A program made the translations under genes and the position numbers. Source: an uncultured Lachnospiraceae bacterium (GTDB taxonomy: Bacteria; Bacillota; Clostridia; Lachnospirales; Lachnospiraceae). From it: a DNA stretch of 64,000 bases. The notes below the pieces were generated by a model. That model was not told the origin of the DNA and did no database searches. It saw only the letters and a program-made list of their open reading frames with translations. The stretch lies in contig CAKRFY010000001.1 in the NCBI GenBank assembly GCA_934320895.1, positions 62,001 through 126,000 of the forward strand, read 5' to 3'. Positions 1 to 9,198 of the stretch are shown one piece after another (the first letter of the stretch is position 1; the number at the start of each line of letters is the position of its first letter).

Positions 1-56
1 TTTATCTTAATAAATTTTATACATATATTCCTAAACTGTTTTTATATAATAAATTA

Positions 57-1109
57 TTATTTTTCATCAAACTCTTTTGCAGTTTTTGTCTCAACTACTT
101 TTTCACATAAATCCTTAAATCCACTGTAATCAACACCAATCTGCTTAGCAATTTCTGTATTAACTGTTGTAATACCATTGTCAAGAGTCTTTACAGCTGT
201 CTCTCCAGGTTTCGCACCATTTACAAGAATATCAGCCGCCATATCTGCGGTTTCTGTTCCAAGCTCTTTATAATTTACACCATATCCAACAAATGCTCCG
301 TTAAGCGCAAATGAATCGGCTCCTGTATAATGTGGAATTTTTGCATTTGCAAACTTCTCATAAATTGCAAGTTCTGCTGTCATAACAGTATTGTCAGTCG
401 GGGTGAATACAGCGTCTACCTTTGCTGCAACAAGTGCATCTGCTGCAAGAGATAACTCATCATTTGTAGTTCCTGTCTTTTCAACAATCTCTATTCCATT
501 ATCCTCACAGAATTTTTTTGCATCTGCAATAGCCTGCTTTGATGAATCCTGACTCTTATCATATAAAAGTCCTAATTTTTTTGTCTTACTGTTTGCATTA
601 AGAATAAGTTTCATAATAGCGTTTGTATCAATCGCATCACTTGTTCCTGTAATATTTGCTCCCGGCTTATCCATACTTGCAACAAGTCCTGCTGAAACCG
701 GATCAGTAACTGCTGAGAATACTACCGGTATCTGATTATCCTCTGTAGCTGACTGTGCAATAAGCGCTGTAGGTGTAGCGATTGGAATAATAAGGTCAAC
801 TCCATCTGATACAAGCTCCGTCATAATCTGATTTAATGTTGACTGATCAGCCTGACCATTAAATGTATAATCCTTATAATCAAACTTTACTCCCAATTCT
901 TTTCCTTTTTTATCAAGTTCTGACTGAACTGCTTTCTGAATCTGGTTAAGGGATGCATCATCTACATACTGGACAATACCAACTTTGTATGTCTTTGTCC
1001 CTGATTTATCATCGCTCTTTCCTGATTTTGAATTTTTGTCTGAACCGCATCCTGCCATACACAAAATAACAAGTAACGCTGTCATTATAAGTAATAATTT
1101 CTTTTTCAT
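57..1109 (-). CDS. TrpX-like ABC transporter substrate-binding lipoprotein
   Basis: This is a 350-residue extracytoplasmic solute-binding protein of the ABC_sub_bind family (PF04392, TrpX/YtrX-like), expected to capture a small, possibly aromatic or amino-acid-like ligand. The N-terminus is a lipoprotein signal peptide ending in the lipobox LCMAGC, so Cys21 should be lipidated. The body shows the family's alternating lobes, with the segments VFSAVTDPVSAGLV and GANITGTSD in the usual places. A GAGG-type ribosome binding site precedes the ATG. Permease and ATPase partners normally lie downstream, which would be left of the window edge, so the operon cannot be seen. The family is clear; the ligand is not. 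Confidence 0.85.
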   Translation of the reverse strand: MKKKLLLIMTALLVILCMAGCGSDKNSKSGKSDDKSGTKTYKVGIVQYVDDASLNQIQKAVQSELDKKGKELGVKFDYKDYTFNGQADQSTLNQIMTELVSDGVDLIIPIATPTALIAQSATEDNQIPVVFSAVTDPVSAGLVASMDKPGANITGTSDAIDTNAIMKLILNANSKTKKLGLLYDKSQDSSKQAIADAKKFCEDNGIEIVEKTGTTNDELSLAADALVAAKVDAVFTPTDNTVMTAELAIYEKFANAKIPHYTGADSFALNGAFVGYGVNYKELGTETADMAADILVNGAKPGETAVKTLDNGITTVNTEIAKQIGVDYSGFKDLCEKVVETKTAKEFDEK

Positions 1110-1188
1110 GTTATGTCCTCATCTTTCATATTATGTCATTGTGTGGTTATTTTTGCTCACAATAGTGTGAACATTAACACCATTTTTA

Positions 1189-1233
1189 AGTAAACCATGA
1201 TTGCATTGTAAAGTCAAGTATGTGCATGGTTTA
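1189..1233 (-). promoter_or_regulatory. Candidate promoter with overlapping inverted repeat upstream of the lipoprotein gene
   Basis: On the minus strand TTGACT (1212-1217) and TTTACT (1189-1194) are separated by 17 bp. A perfect 9-bp inverted repeat, TAAACCATG at 1191-1199 and CATGGTTTA at 1225-1233, overlaps the -10 element and brackets the -35, as a repressor operator would. The regulator is not identifiable from the sequence. Confidence 0.4.
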
Positions 1234-1257
1234 TCTTAATTTTTTAACTTTATTTTT

Positions 1258-1286
1258 TTGACCATCACATAAATATATGTTAATAT
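1258..1286 (+). promoter_or_regulatory. Promoter for the amino acid ABC transporter operon
   Basis: TTGACC at 1258-1263 is followed after exactly 17 bp by TAATAT at 1281-1286, a good sigma-A promoter. It lies about 110 bp before the start codon at 1398 and diverges from the promoter of the lipoprotein gene. Confidence 0.6.
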
Positions 1287-1397
1287 AAAGTTTATATGTC
1301 TTATTGTATTTAGCAGTCATGTATAAAATTTTGTACTTGTCACATGCAGCGCTAAATCCATACACAAACATTTTATAAAATTGAAAGGATCACGATA

Positions 1398-2942
1398 ATG
1401 ACCAGAAAGAAAAAAAATCTAATCAGCTATGTGGTATTTGCAGTCGTCTGCATTGCCATTATCATCGCCGGAATATGTTACAAAAACTATTCTAACGAAC
1501 AGAAACTTAAAAAAGCCGAGAAAAATGCCATTACATGTGTTGATGACATAACAGGTAAAAAAATCGGTGTTCAAATCGGTACAACCGGTGACATATATGC
1601 ATCGGATTATGAAGGTGACAAAGAAGGTACTGTTGTTGAACGTTACAACAAAGGTACTGATGCAATACAGGCACTCAAAGATGACAAAATAAACTGTGTT
1701 ATTCTTGATGAGCAGCCATCCCTTGCATACACTGAAAAAAATACTGAATTAAAAATTCTTGAAGAAGAATTTGCAGTTGAAGATTATGCTATATGTATAG
1801 ATAAGTCAAATGGCGAATTAAAAAGCAAAATAAACGACGCATTAGCTAAGCTTCAAAAAGACGGAACTCTTGCAGACATAAAGAAAAACTATACAGGAAA
1901 AGATGAAGAAAAGGGTAAGTTTCCTTATAAAAAGAAAAATGTCTCAGGCAAAAACGGTACTTTAAAAGTCGGTACAAATGCCGCATTCAAACCTTATGAA
2001 TACTATGACAACAACCAAATCACAGGTCTTGACATAGACATGATGCAGGCTGTATGTGATGAACTTGATATGAAGCTAGAAGTAGAAGACATGGAATTTG
2101 ACTCTATCATCGCCGCTGTTACATCTGGTAAAGTCGATGTCGGCTGTGCCGGAATGACCGTAACTAAAGACCGTCTTAAAAATGTTGATTTCACTGATTC
2201 ATATACGACAGCAAAACAGGTAATTATTGTAAAAGACTTTAAGGCCGCAATAAAAGCCCAATCATTAGTACAGAGATTTCATGACAACTTCATCTCAGAC
2301 CACAGATACAATTATCTTATAAAAGGTTTTGCAAATACTATAGTTATCACAATATTTGCCGTTCTTATGGGAATCATCCTCGGCGCGATCATTGCACTTA
2401 TAAGAACAACACATGATAACAATGGAACACTTCCAATTCCTAACCTTCTATGTAAGATCTATCTTACAGTAGTCCGTGGAACCCCTGCGATGGTACAGCT
2501 TTTGATATTCTACTATATAATACTCGTATCAGTAAATTCAAAGATACTTGTCGCAATCATCGCATTTGGACTTAACTCAGCCGCATATGTTGCCGAAGTT
2601 ATCCGTTCAGGTATCAACTCTATCGACCACGGACAGTTTGAAGCTGGACGAAGTCTTGGACTTAATTATAGACAGACAATGACTTCCATCGTGCTGCCAC
2701 AGGCATTTAAAAACGCACTTCCTGCACTTTGCAACGAATTTATAAGTCTTATAAAAGAAACATCTATCAGCGGTTATATTGCTATCGTTGACCTTACTAA
2801 AGCCGGCGATATCATACGAAGCAATACGTATGATGCCTTTTTACCACTTATCACTGTTGCAGTAATCTATCTTGTTATAGTTATTGCACTTACATCCATT
2901 GCAAATGCACTTGAAAGGAGACTTAGAGCAAATGAGCGATAA
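1398..2942 (+). CDS. Amino acid ABC transporter, fused (permuted) substrate-binding domain and permease
   Basis: This 514-residue protein combines a type-II binding domain (SBP_bac_3) with a His/Glu/Gln-type permease for polar amino acid import. It has an N-terminal anchor helix (about 7-27). Residues 45-166 match what is normally the SECOND half of a binding protein ([16 protein letters not shown]). After a Lys/Gly-rich linker, residues 188-280 match the normal FIRST half ([18 protein letters not shown] through GMTVTKDR and VDFTDSY). Residues 305-514 are the permease, with the EAA loop around [13 protein letters not shown]. The lobes are therefore in circularly permuted order. An AAAGGA site precedes the ATG. 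It overlaps the ATPase gene by 11 bp, so the two genes are translationally coupled. Confidence 0.88.
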   Translation: MTRKKKNLISYVVFAVVCIAIIIAGICYKNYSNEQKLKKAEKNAITCVDDITGKKIGVQIGTTGDIYASDYEGDKEGTVVERYNKGTDAIQALKDDKINCVILDEQPSLAYTEKNTELKILEEEFAVEDYAICIDKSNGELKSKINDALAKLQKDGTLADIKKNYTGKDEEKGKFPYKKKNVSGKNGTLKVGTNAAFKPYEYYDNNQITGLDIDMMQAVCDELDMKLEVEDMEFDSIIAAVTSGKVDVGCAGMTVTKDRLKNVDFTDSYTTAKQVIIVKDFKAAIKAQSLVQRFHDNFISDHRYNYLIKGFANTIVITIFAVLMGIILGAIIALIRTTHDNNGTLPIPNLLCKIYLTVVRGTPAMVQLLIFYYIILVSVNSKILVAIIAFGLNSAAYVAEVIRSGINSIDHGQFEAGRSLGLNYRQTMTSIVLPQAFKNALPALCNEFISLIKETSISGYIAIVDLTKAGDIIRSNTYDAFLPLITVAVIYLVIVIALTSIANALERRLRANER

Positions 2943-3696
2943 TAACAGCACTTTAAAAACAGAAAACAATCCATTGATAGAAGTAAACAACCTTCACAAA
3001 TCATTTGGAAAACATGAAGTTTTAAAAGGAATATCAACTACGATAAACAAGGGCGATGTTGTGGCTATCATAGGTCCTTCCGGATGCGGTAAATCAACAT
3101 TTCTTCGTTCCTTAAATCTCCTTGAAGATACAACTGACGGACATATTTTATTTGAAGGAACCGATATAACAGATGATTCCGTTGATATAAACACTATCAG
3201 AGAAAAAATCGGAATGGTCTTCCAGCAGTTTAATCTTTTTGAAAATATGACAGTACTAGAAAACATCATGCTTGCACCTGTAAAAAGAAAGAAAATGAAT
3301 AAAGAAGAAGCTGCTGCAAGAGCCAGAGAACTTCTAAAAAGAATAGGTCTTGATGACAAAGAAAATGCTTACCCTTCTGTTTTATCAGGCGGACAGAAAC
3401 AGCGTATCGCAATCGTACGCGCTCTTGCCATGAATCCGGATGTTATGCTTTTTGATGAACCTACATCAGCACTTGACCCTGAGATGGTCGGAGAAGTTTT
3501 AGAACTTATCAAGGAGCTTGCCAAAGACGGAATGACTATGGTCATCGTTACACACGAAATGGGATTTGCAAGAGAGGTTGCAAACCGCGTCATGTTCTTT
3601 AATGAAGGCGTTGTAATGGAAGAAAATGAACCTGCCGAGCTTTTTGGCAATCCTAAAAATGCAAGACTTAAGGAATTTTTGTCAAAGGTCTTATAA
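2932..3696 (+). CDS. Polar amino acid ABC transporter ATPase (GlnQ/HisP family)
   Basis: The 254-residue ATPase subunit powers the fused binding-protein/permease encoded just upstream. Walker A is GPSGCGKST, the Q-loop is VFQQFNLF, the signature is LSGGQKQR, Walker B is [14 protein letters not shown], and the switch His lies in VTHEMG, so all catalytic elements are present. I chose the ATG at 2932, preceded by AAAGGAG, over an in-frame upstream ATG at 2884 because residues before it have no family similarity. The gene starts inside the end of the permease gene and is followed by a strong terminator, making a two-gene operon. Confidence 0.92.
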   Translation: MSDNNSTLKTENNPLIEVNNLHKSFGKHEVLKGISTTINKGDVVAIIGPSGCGKSTFLRSLNLLEDTTDGHILFEGTDITDDSVDINTIREKIGMVFQQFNLFENMTVLENIMLAPVKRKKMNKEEAAARARELLKRIGLDDKENAYPSVLSGGQKQRIAIVRALAMNPDVMLFDEPTSALDPEMVGEVLELIKELAKDGMTMVIVTHEMGFAREVANRVMFFNEGVVMEENEPAELFGNPKNARLKEFLSKVL

Positions 3697-3703
3697 ATAA
3701 AAC

Positions 3704-3745
3704 TCAGGTATACTTACATTTATTTTAAGTATACCTGAATTTTAA
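3704..3745 (+). terminator. Intrinsic terminator after the ABC transporter operon
   Basis: Perfect 13-bp arms (TCAGGTATACTTA at 3704-3716 and its complement at 3726-3738) form a hairpin followed by an AT-rich T-containing tail, 8 bp after the ATPase stop codon. Confidence 0.75.
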
Positions 3746-3763
3746 CTTCGTTAAGTCAGGCAA

Positions 3764-3796
3764 ATATTCGCAATCCACTCTGCTGCTTGCTTGATA
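3764..3796. repeat. Dispersed 33-bp repeat, copy 1
   Basis: About 33 bp here match 55152-55184 with only three or four mismatches (shared core CTCTGCTGCTTGC). Weaker similarity extends to the flanking CGTTAAG on the left and TTAAAT on the right. Both copies lie in intergenic DNA. On the minus strand both can be read as a short peptide tail of the form I-[KR]-Q-A-A-E-x-I-A-N-I, so they may be remnants of one coding or mobile sequence. Confidence 0.5.
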
Positions 3797-3894
3797 TTGT
3801 TAAATCATAAATTAGTAATCATCTGCATATATAACATAATCGGTTATTAAAACCGAAAATACTCATATACCATATATAAAGAAAGGATTTTTTA

Positions 3895-4368
3895 ATGCAA
3901 TTCATTATTGTTTTTTTTATTTCAATGTTTCCATTAGTTGAGCTGCGTGGAGCTATCCCATATGCTGTCGCGCAGGGACTTCCACTAGTTCCATCATACA
4001 TTATATCAATAATCGGAAATATGCTCCCGGTTCCTTTTATCTTTCTTTTTGCAAGAAAAGTTCTTGAATGGGGTGCAGATAAACCTGTTATTGGCGGCTT
4101 CTTCACTTTCTGCATCGAAAAAGGCGATAAGGGTGGTAAAAAACTTCAGGAAAAAGCCGGCAAAGGTCTTTTTATCGCACTTTTACTTTTCGTAGGTATT
4201 CCACTTCCAGGCACTGGAGCATGGACTGGTACTCTTGCCGCAAGTTTTCTTGATATGGATTTTAAATCAAGCGTTATCGCTGTTATGCTTGGTGTTATGC
4301 TTGCTGGTGTTATCATGGGATTAGCCTCTGCTGGAGTTTTTGGTGCAATAAGTGCTCTTATATTATAA
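3895..4368 (+). CDS. Small multidrug export family membrane protein (COG2426)
   Basis: This 157-residue integral membrane protein resembles the Sm_multidrug_ex family (PF06695). Hallmarks are the N-terminal FPLVELRGAIPYAVA segment and the central VGIPLPGTGAWTGTLAA segment, with hydrophobic helices before and after and a Gly-rich C-terminal helix. The family name suggests small-molecule export, but the substrate is unknown. A GAAAGGA ribosome binding site precedes the ATG. The gene stands alone, ten bases from the end of the convergent Ala-rich gene. Confidence 0.82.
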   Translation: MQFIIVFFISMFPLVELRGAIPYAVAQGLPLVPSYIISIIGNMLPVPFIFLFARKVLEWGADKPVIGGFFTFCIEKGDKGGKKLQEKAGKGLFIALLLFVGIPLPGTGAWTGTLAASFLDMDFKSSVIAVMLGVMLAGVIMGLASAGVFGAISALIL

Positions 4369-4377
4369 TATTTATTT

Positions 4378-4881
4378 TTAATTTATACGCATTTTTTCTG
4401 TAACCTGTGCAGCCGCATTCACATCCATCTTTTCAAGTATAGCTGCACGTTTATTTGCAGGCATATTTTCAAGTATTTTTGCAACAAGATCAAGCGAGCC
4501 TGTAGTCATATCATTAAAAAGATTTGCAGCCTGCTGTGGATCCATTTTTGCATATGCATCAGCATAATCTTTTATTTTCGCATCTTTTTCAGCCTGCGCT
4601 GTTGCCCTTGCCTCAGCTCTTGCCGAAGCTTGTGCTGACGCAGTTGCCATAGCTTGCGCTTCTGCAGTTGCCCTTGCCTGTGCTTCTGCAGTTGCTTTTG
4701 CCTGTGCAGCAATTTCCTTCTGCTTCTTTGCTGCATCTTTAGCAGCTTGCTTTGCTTTCTTTTCCGCCTGAATCTCAGATGCGTTTTTCTTTTGTAACTT
4801 TTTAGGAAGTATACTTCTTGCCACCGGAACATCACCTATAACAGGTGCAAGTGTATTTGATGCTATTCCACCTGCATCCAT
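4378..4881 (-). CDS. Ala-rich helical protein with C-terminal MgtE_N/FliG-like domain
   Basis: About 167 residues. The first 35 residues are followed by a Lys-rich helix and then an extreme low-complexity stretch (about residues 55-105) built from AQA/ATA/AEA units, which should form a long solitary helix or coiled coil. The last 55 residues (YAKMDPQQAANLFNDM through VTEKM) resemble the intracellular MgtE_N/FliG-like fold seen in MotE-type proteins. I place the start at the ATG at 4881, which overlaps the last codons of the VanZ gene by 19 bp; an upstream in-frame ATG at 4968 would lie deep inside VanZ. No strong ribosome binding site is visible, so coupling is likely. Function unknown. Confidence 0.6.
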   Translation of the reverse strand: MDAGGIASNTLAPVIGDVPVARSILPKKLQKKNASEIQAEKKAKQAAKDAAKKQKEIAAQAKATAEAQARATAEAQAMATASAQASARAEARATAQAEKDAKIKDYADAYAKMDPQQAANLFNDMTTGSLDLVAKILENMPANKRAAILEKMDVNAAAQVTEKMRIN

Positions 4882-5348
4882 CTTAATAATCTGTAAGAAA
4901 TTAAATATACTATAAAAATTCCCACAACCGCACCAGTCGAATCTATCATAACATCTCTTAGCTGACAACTTCTTCCAACAACAAAAAGCTGATGAATTTC
5001 ATCTGTTGCCGCATATAATGTTGCTATAAGCCATGGAAAAATAAATCTTGCCTTTATTAACTTTTTTTGAAATTTGTATTTAAAATAACCATACCAGAGT
5101 ATAGCAAGAAATGCATACTCTGAAGCATGAGCTGATTTTCTTACGGGAAACTCAATATTTTTTGCTATCTTGTACTGCTCTTCACTGTCCAGCTTCGAAT
5201 ACCCAGGAACAAAAATGCTACATATCTTTTTCCCAAATGTCATACTCATCTGCGTCGACTCAACCGCCGGCTGTGCTGAAAACCAAAAAATCACGCACAT
5301 CCACATAATAGCTGCTATCAAAAAAATCCATTTAAAATATTTTTTCAT
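4863..5348 (-). CDS. VanZ family membrane protein
   Basis: A 161-residue membrane protein with an N-terminal helix (FLIAAIMWMCVIFWFSAQP) and the VanZ-family signature of RKSAHASEYAFLAIL, then TDEIHQLFVVGRSCQLRDV, followed by a C-terminal helix. VanZ relatives are associated with teicoplanin tolerance and envelope functions, but the biochemical activity is not established. A GAGAGA site precedes the ATG. It is the first gene of a two-gene minus-strand unit with the overlapping Ala-rich gene. Confidence 0.85.
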   Translation of the reverse strand: MKKYFKWIFLIAAIMWMCVIFWFSAQPAVESTQMSMTFGKKICSIFVPGYSKLDSEEQYKIAKNIEFPVRKSAHASEYAFLAILWYGYFKYKFQKKLIKARFIFPWLIATLYAATDEIHQLFVVGRSCQLRDVMIDSTGAVVGIFIVYLISYRLLRWMQVE

Positions 5349-5420
5349 GATATCTCTCTTTTCTCACTATAACTTTTATATTAAAAAAATAAGATTTATT
5401 GTATACCTAATATAATATAA

Positions 5421-5462
5421 AAAAATACTGCATTTCGTCAAATACGCTATTGCAGTATTTTT
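5421..5462 (-). terminator. Bidirectional-looking terminator
   Basis: Perfect 12-bp arms, AAAAATACTGCA at 5421-5432 and its complement at 5451-5462, give a hairpin with an A run on one side and a T run on the other. It can end transcription arriving from the gene whose stop is at 5596. Confidence 0.7.
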
Positions 5463-5469
5463 TATTTCA

Positions 5470-5544
5470 TTATCTTTCTTCTCTCCTATACTTTACAGCT
5501 ACAAGCGCACCCCCTATAAATACTACTGCAAACAGAAGCTGCAC
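5470..5544 (-). pseudogene. Possible remnant of a cell-wall sorting signal
   Basis: A 24-codon reading frame starting at a GTG encodes a hydrophobic stretch (FAVVFIGGALVAV) ending in KYRREER, shaped like the C-terminal hydrophobic helix plus basic tail of an LPXTG surface protein. No LPXTG motif, ribosome binding site or longer reading frame precedes it (a stop codon lies two codons upstream). It could be the decayed end of a surface protein gene or chance. Confidence 0.25.
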
Positions 5545-5595
5545 TATATCTTATGAATTGAAACAGAACAGTTCATATTGCTACACCCCATTTTC

Positions 5596-7299
5596 TTAAT
5601 CATCCGTCCCAATCAATACTTTTTTTCCTTCAAAAGCAAATCCATAATGCCTAATATTTTCCTTTTTTACTCCTACTTTTAACAATTCCATATCATATTT
5701 CTTTTCCTCTATCTGCCGCAATGCAGACTTTACCGTTTGCTCTAATGATTTTTCTATCGAATGATTGACAACCTTAAATTCAAGTATCAACGCCGGCATC
5801 CCACTATCTCGGATATCTCTTGGTATCATCATTACATCATAGCGTCCAAAACCACTTTCCTTGTTTGATTTTATGATATAGTCATCTCTTTTATCGACCA
5901 TAAGTCCAAGTACAAATCCATGATAAAAATTTTCAGGTCTGATTCTTGATTCCTCCCTGCCCGCAACATCAAAACTACTGAAAGTATCAAGTGCAATATC
6001 ATTCATGTAACTGTTCATTGCATATATATCCCCCGCAAGCATTGCTTGTATGAAATCACTTGACAAATCATTCCCATTATCGAACCATTCTTCAATCATT
6101 GATTCAAACATAATTTGAACTTCTTTGTTAGTGAGTTTTAAAGTGTAAAAAACCTTTCTAAAATCTCTATCATACCTAAGTTTAACCACTCGAAGATATC
6201 CACTTGCAAGAAGCAGACTCCATATTGCATTCTCTTTCTTTTCAAGCTCATTATATACGATCTGTTCATCTATTCTTTTTTCTATCACTCCACCTTCAAT
6301 AAGTGTCTCCATTGCCTTTTTAAGACTTGCTGAACCTGTTTTTATCAGTTTATTTACAAGCCCATTTGAACTCGAATCTGCCCAATATGAACCAAACTGT
6401 TTGAGCTTTATAAAATTAAGTATAGACCACGGATTATACATATCATTTTTATTTCCAAATGTAAATCCATCGTACCACTCTTTTACAAACTTCTTTTTTG
6501 CTGATAATCCATATTTGTCAAGTGTTAAAAACACCTCTTTTTCAGTAAAACCAAAATCAGTTTCATACTGTTCCGATGTTGTAGTTATTACAACCAAATT
6601 ATTTAAATCGGAAAATATACTTTCTTTAGACACCCTTGTAATCCCCGTCATCATTGCTCTTTCAAGATATGGATTTGTTTTAAAAGTAGAGTTAAAAAAA
6701 CTTCTTGTAAATGCAACAAGTTCATCCCAATATCCATTTACATATGCCTCCTGCATCGGTGTATCATATTCATCCAAAAGAATTATGACATTCTTCCCAT
6801 AATAACGGCTGAGATAATTTGACATATTTTTTAATAAATCCTGTGCCATAACATCACTCATATCATAACCGATATTTTTAATATTTTTTCTCTCATTTTC
6901 TGTTAAGCCATCCCAATCCTTTAAAAAATCAAACTGCTGACATACATCGCATATTATTCTTTTTATTTTCTCAACGGCATCCTTATAATTATTTTGTTTT
7001 ATCTCAGCAAAACTTATAAAAATAACTGGATATTTTCCCTGAATTTCACGATACTTTTGTTCCTTCCATATATCAAGCCCCTCAAATAAATCTCCCCTGT
7101 CCTTATACTCAATTGAAAAGAAACATTTGAGCATATCCATATTTAATGTTTTTCCAAAACGTCTAGGCCTCGTTATAAGAGTAACATCATCTTGATTTTC
7201 CCACCACTTTTTTATAAATTTTGTTTTATCTATATAAAAGCAATCATTTTCAATTATTTTATCAAATCTCTGTTTACCAATACCTACTACCTTCGCCAT
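5596..7299 (-). CDS. DUF1703-type AAA-ATPase-like / PD-(D/E)XK nuclease protein
   Basis: A 567-residue protein of the AAA-ATPase_like (PF09820) plus PDDEXK_9 (PF08011) architecture common in Bacteroidetes and Lachnospiraceae. The P-loop is RPRRFGKTLNMDML near residue 45, Walker B is VIILLDEYDTP, and a sensor-like segment MTGITRVSKESIFSDLNN follows. The C-terminal nuclease-like core has an Asp in RYDVMM and the ExK motif in ALILEFKV. These genes are usually present in many copies and their role is unproven; defence, regulation or mobile-element links have been suggested. A GGAGGTGG site precedes the ATG. The gene stands alone between a terminator and an AT-rich upstream region. Confidence 0.85.
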   Translation of the reverse strand: MAKVVGIGKQRFDKIIENDCFYIDKTKFIKKWWENQDDVTLITRPRRFGKTLNMDMLKCFFSIEYKDRGDLFEGLDIWKEQKYREIQGKYPVIFISFAEIKQNNYKDAVEKIKRIICDVCQQFDFLKDWDGLTENERKNIKNIGYDMSDVMAQDLLKNMSNYLSRYYGKNVIILLDEYDTPMQEAYVNGYWDELVAFTRSFFNSTFKTNPYLERAMMTGITRVSKESIFSDLNNLVVITTTSEQYETDFGFTEKEVFLTLDKYGLSAKKKFVKEWYDGFTFGNKNDMYNPWSILNFIKLKQFGSYWADSSSNGLVNKLIKTGSASLKKAMETLIEGGVIEKRIDEQIVYNELEKKENAIWSLLLASGYLRVVKLRYDRDFRKVFYTLKLTNKEVQIMFESMIEEWFDNGNDLSSDFIQAMLAGDIYAMNSYMNDIALDTFSSFDVAGREESRIRPENFYHGFVLGLMVDKRDDYIIKSNKESGFGRYDVMMIPRDIRDSGMPALILEFKVVNHSIEKSLEQTVKSALRQIEEKKYDMELLKVGVKKENIRHYGFAFEGKKVLIGTDD

Positions 7300-7508
7300 G
7301 CATCCACCTCCAAATATTAATTTTCAGTTTTTACAATTATAAATATATTAGCATTAGCAAAATGTAATGTAAAGAAAAAGAGCCTATATTTTAACAATAA
7401 ACCTTAATGAATTTTCCTTATACTTTATCCATTTAAAATCAATTATCTTTAAATACAAGCTCTTTTTAATTTATAGTTTTCTTTAAATACTACGATTCTA
7501 CCGCATTA

Positions 7509-9077
7509 TCAATAACTTGGCACCGCATATCCTAACACATAACTACTGCTAACTGTTCTTTTTGCATTCTTTGTAAATTTAACAACCTTCCAATTTCCAT
7601 CACTGCACTGTATATTGCCTTCAACTGTCTGTAAATAACCATTAACTGGTTCTGATATAATCATTCCAACATGACATGAACTGTATTTTGAACCATTTGT
7701 ATAGTAAACAATATCACCTGCCTTTGGTGTATAATTTCCTCCATAATATTTACTATAATAAAACTGTCCTCTATTTTTAAATTCATTTACAGCATATGTA
7801 CAACTTGCAGTTTTTGGAATAGCATTATTAGAACCCGTTATCTGATTACAACAATATGCCTGAAATGCCATGCACCATGCATGTCCGCTTCCTGATACAG
7901 TTCTTCCATAATACCATGTATTATATTTAACATTATTATTACCTTTATAATCTCCAATTCCAACCTGACTTAATTCATAATCCACAATCTTCTGCGCCAC
8001 TGAAGCATTTGAAGAACTTCCCGTTGAAGATACCGCTACTAATTTCCACTTTTGGCTTGCCGTTCCATTTGATTCATAAATTTGAATATTATTTCCATTA
8101 TAAACATTTCCTCCCGACACATCAATACATTTGCCATTACATTTACAAGTAATTGTGTAATATCCTCCACCAACATCTGTTAATTTCCAACGCTGTGCTG
8201 AAGTAGAATTTGAATCATATTGCCATATATTTAACCCATTTTCCGATCCTCCTGTTGCACAATCAAGTACCTTTCCTGAATTAATGTTTGTAATTGTATA
8301 ATATCCATCGGAATTATAAGTAAATGTAAATTTCTGAGCATCTGTGCCGTTACTTTGGTAAAGCTGGCAATTTGCACCACTAGAAGTATCACCTCCTGAT
8401 ATATCCGCAACATAATCATTATTTAATGCTGAAACCAATGTATATGTCCCATTGGCCACCTTTGCTGTATTTCCATTACTATTATTACTATTTCCTATCT
8501 TTTTTACATATCGATTCACATCCGATGTACTTGCGAACGCATACTTGAACCCTCCTGCAACATTATATTTTATCTGTGTAAGGGAACCTCTTGTTCCAAG
8601 TACCTTTACATTGTCATTTGTATCGACATATCCATATACATTTGCTGTGTTGTCTCTTCTATATGTAGTAAATCTTCCTGATGATCTATATGTCGTTCCT
8701 CCTGTTGCTGTTAAAATTGCACTTGTTGATATATAACCTGTTTTTGTCCTATTTCCAGCAGGATACGAAACTTTTGAATATCTTCCTGTAACAAGAATAA
8801 CACTAACTTCATCTGTAGGATAAATCCATCCATATCCTCTTGTTAATGCTGTATCTGAATACACTCTTGTATTCGATGTGCTAATAGTATAGCACTTTCT
8901 AGTAGCTGCACCTGCTCTTGTTGAATCTCCATTTAACAGCACACTAATGAACATTACAAAAGTTAGAACTGCAAAAATAAAATACTTTCTGTAATTTTTC
9001 ATATTCTCCACCTTTCCTTTCTCTCCTCTAAAAAACATTTCGTCATTATTTTTCTTCAAAAATTTTTGTGTGTTCAT
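7509..9077 (-). CDS. Secreted SH3 / ricin-B lectin / CHAP peptidoglycan hydrolase-like protein
   Basis: A 522-residue exported protein. A signal peptide centres on FAVLTFVMFISVLLNG. Two SH3-like repeats follow (about 60-200), then a three-repeat ricin-type lectin module (about 205-345) with QKF, QRW and QKW at its QxW positions. The C-terminal CHAP-type amidase/endopeptidase domain has Cys in AWCMAFQAY, His in SSCHVGMI and Glu in TVEGN. It probably binds wall polysaccharide or glycan and cleaves peptidoglycan. Two starts look usable: the ATG at 9077 behind AAAGGAGG, and one at 9002 (MKNYRKYF) behind AAAGG that gives a normal-length signal peptide. The upstream start adds 25 hydrophilic residues. 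Confidence 0.85.
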   Translation of the reverse strand: MNTQKFLKKNNDEMFFRGEKGKVENMKNYRKYFIFAVLTFVMFISVLLNGDSTRAGAATRKCYTISTSNTRVYSDTALTRGYGWIYPTDEVSVILVTGRYSKVSYPAGNRTKTGYISTSAILTATGGTTYRSSGRFTTYRRDNTANVYGYVDTNDNVKVLGTRGSLTQIKYNVAGGFKYAFASTSDVNRYVKKIGNSNNSNGNTAKVANGTYTLVSALNNDYVADISGGDTSSGANCQLYQSNGTDAQKFTFTYNSDGYYTITNINSGKVLDCATGGSENGLNIWQYDSNSTSAQRWKLTDVGGGYYTITCKCNGKCIDVSGGNVYNGNNIQIYESNGTASQKWKLVAVSSTGSSSNASVAQKIVDYELSQVGIGDYKGNNNVKYNTWYYGRTVSGSGHAWCMAFQAYCCNQITGSNNAIPKTASCTYAVNEFKNRGQFYYSKYYGGNYTPKAGDIVYYTNGSKYSSCHVGMIISEPVNGYLQTVEGNIQCSDGNWKVVKFTKNAKRTVSSSYVLGYAVPSY

Positions 9078-9198
9078 AATAATTTACCTCCTTTACTTAA
9101 AATATTACTTCGATTATATTTATTGTGTCCAGAATGAATGTTGATTTTTTATTTTACATTTCATTCTATATCTACATCCACCTTTTTCTAAAAAAAAC

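Noticed and set aside
1110-1397. Riboswitch or T-box before the ABC transporter genes
   Set aside because: I see no T-box sequence, specifier-like stem or riboswitch core; the region is explained by divergent promoters and one short inverted repeat.
7375-7470. Inverted repeat AAAAAGAGC / GCTCTTTTT as a terminator
   Set aside because: The loop is about 80 bp and lies upstream of one gene start and downstream of another with no short stable stem, so it is probably chance.
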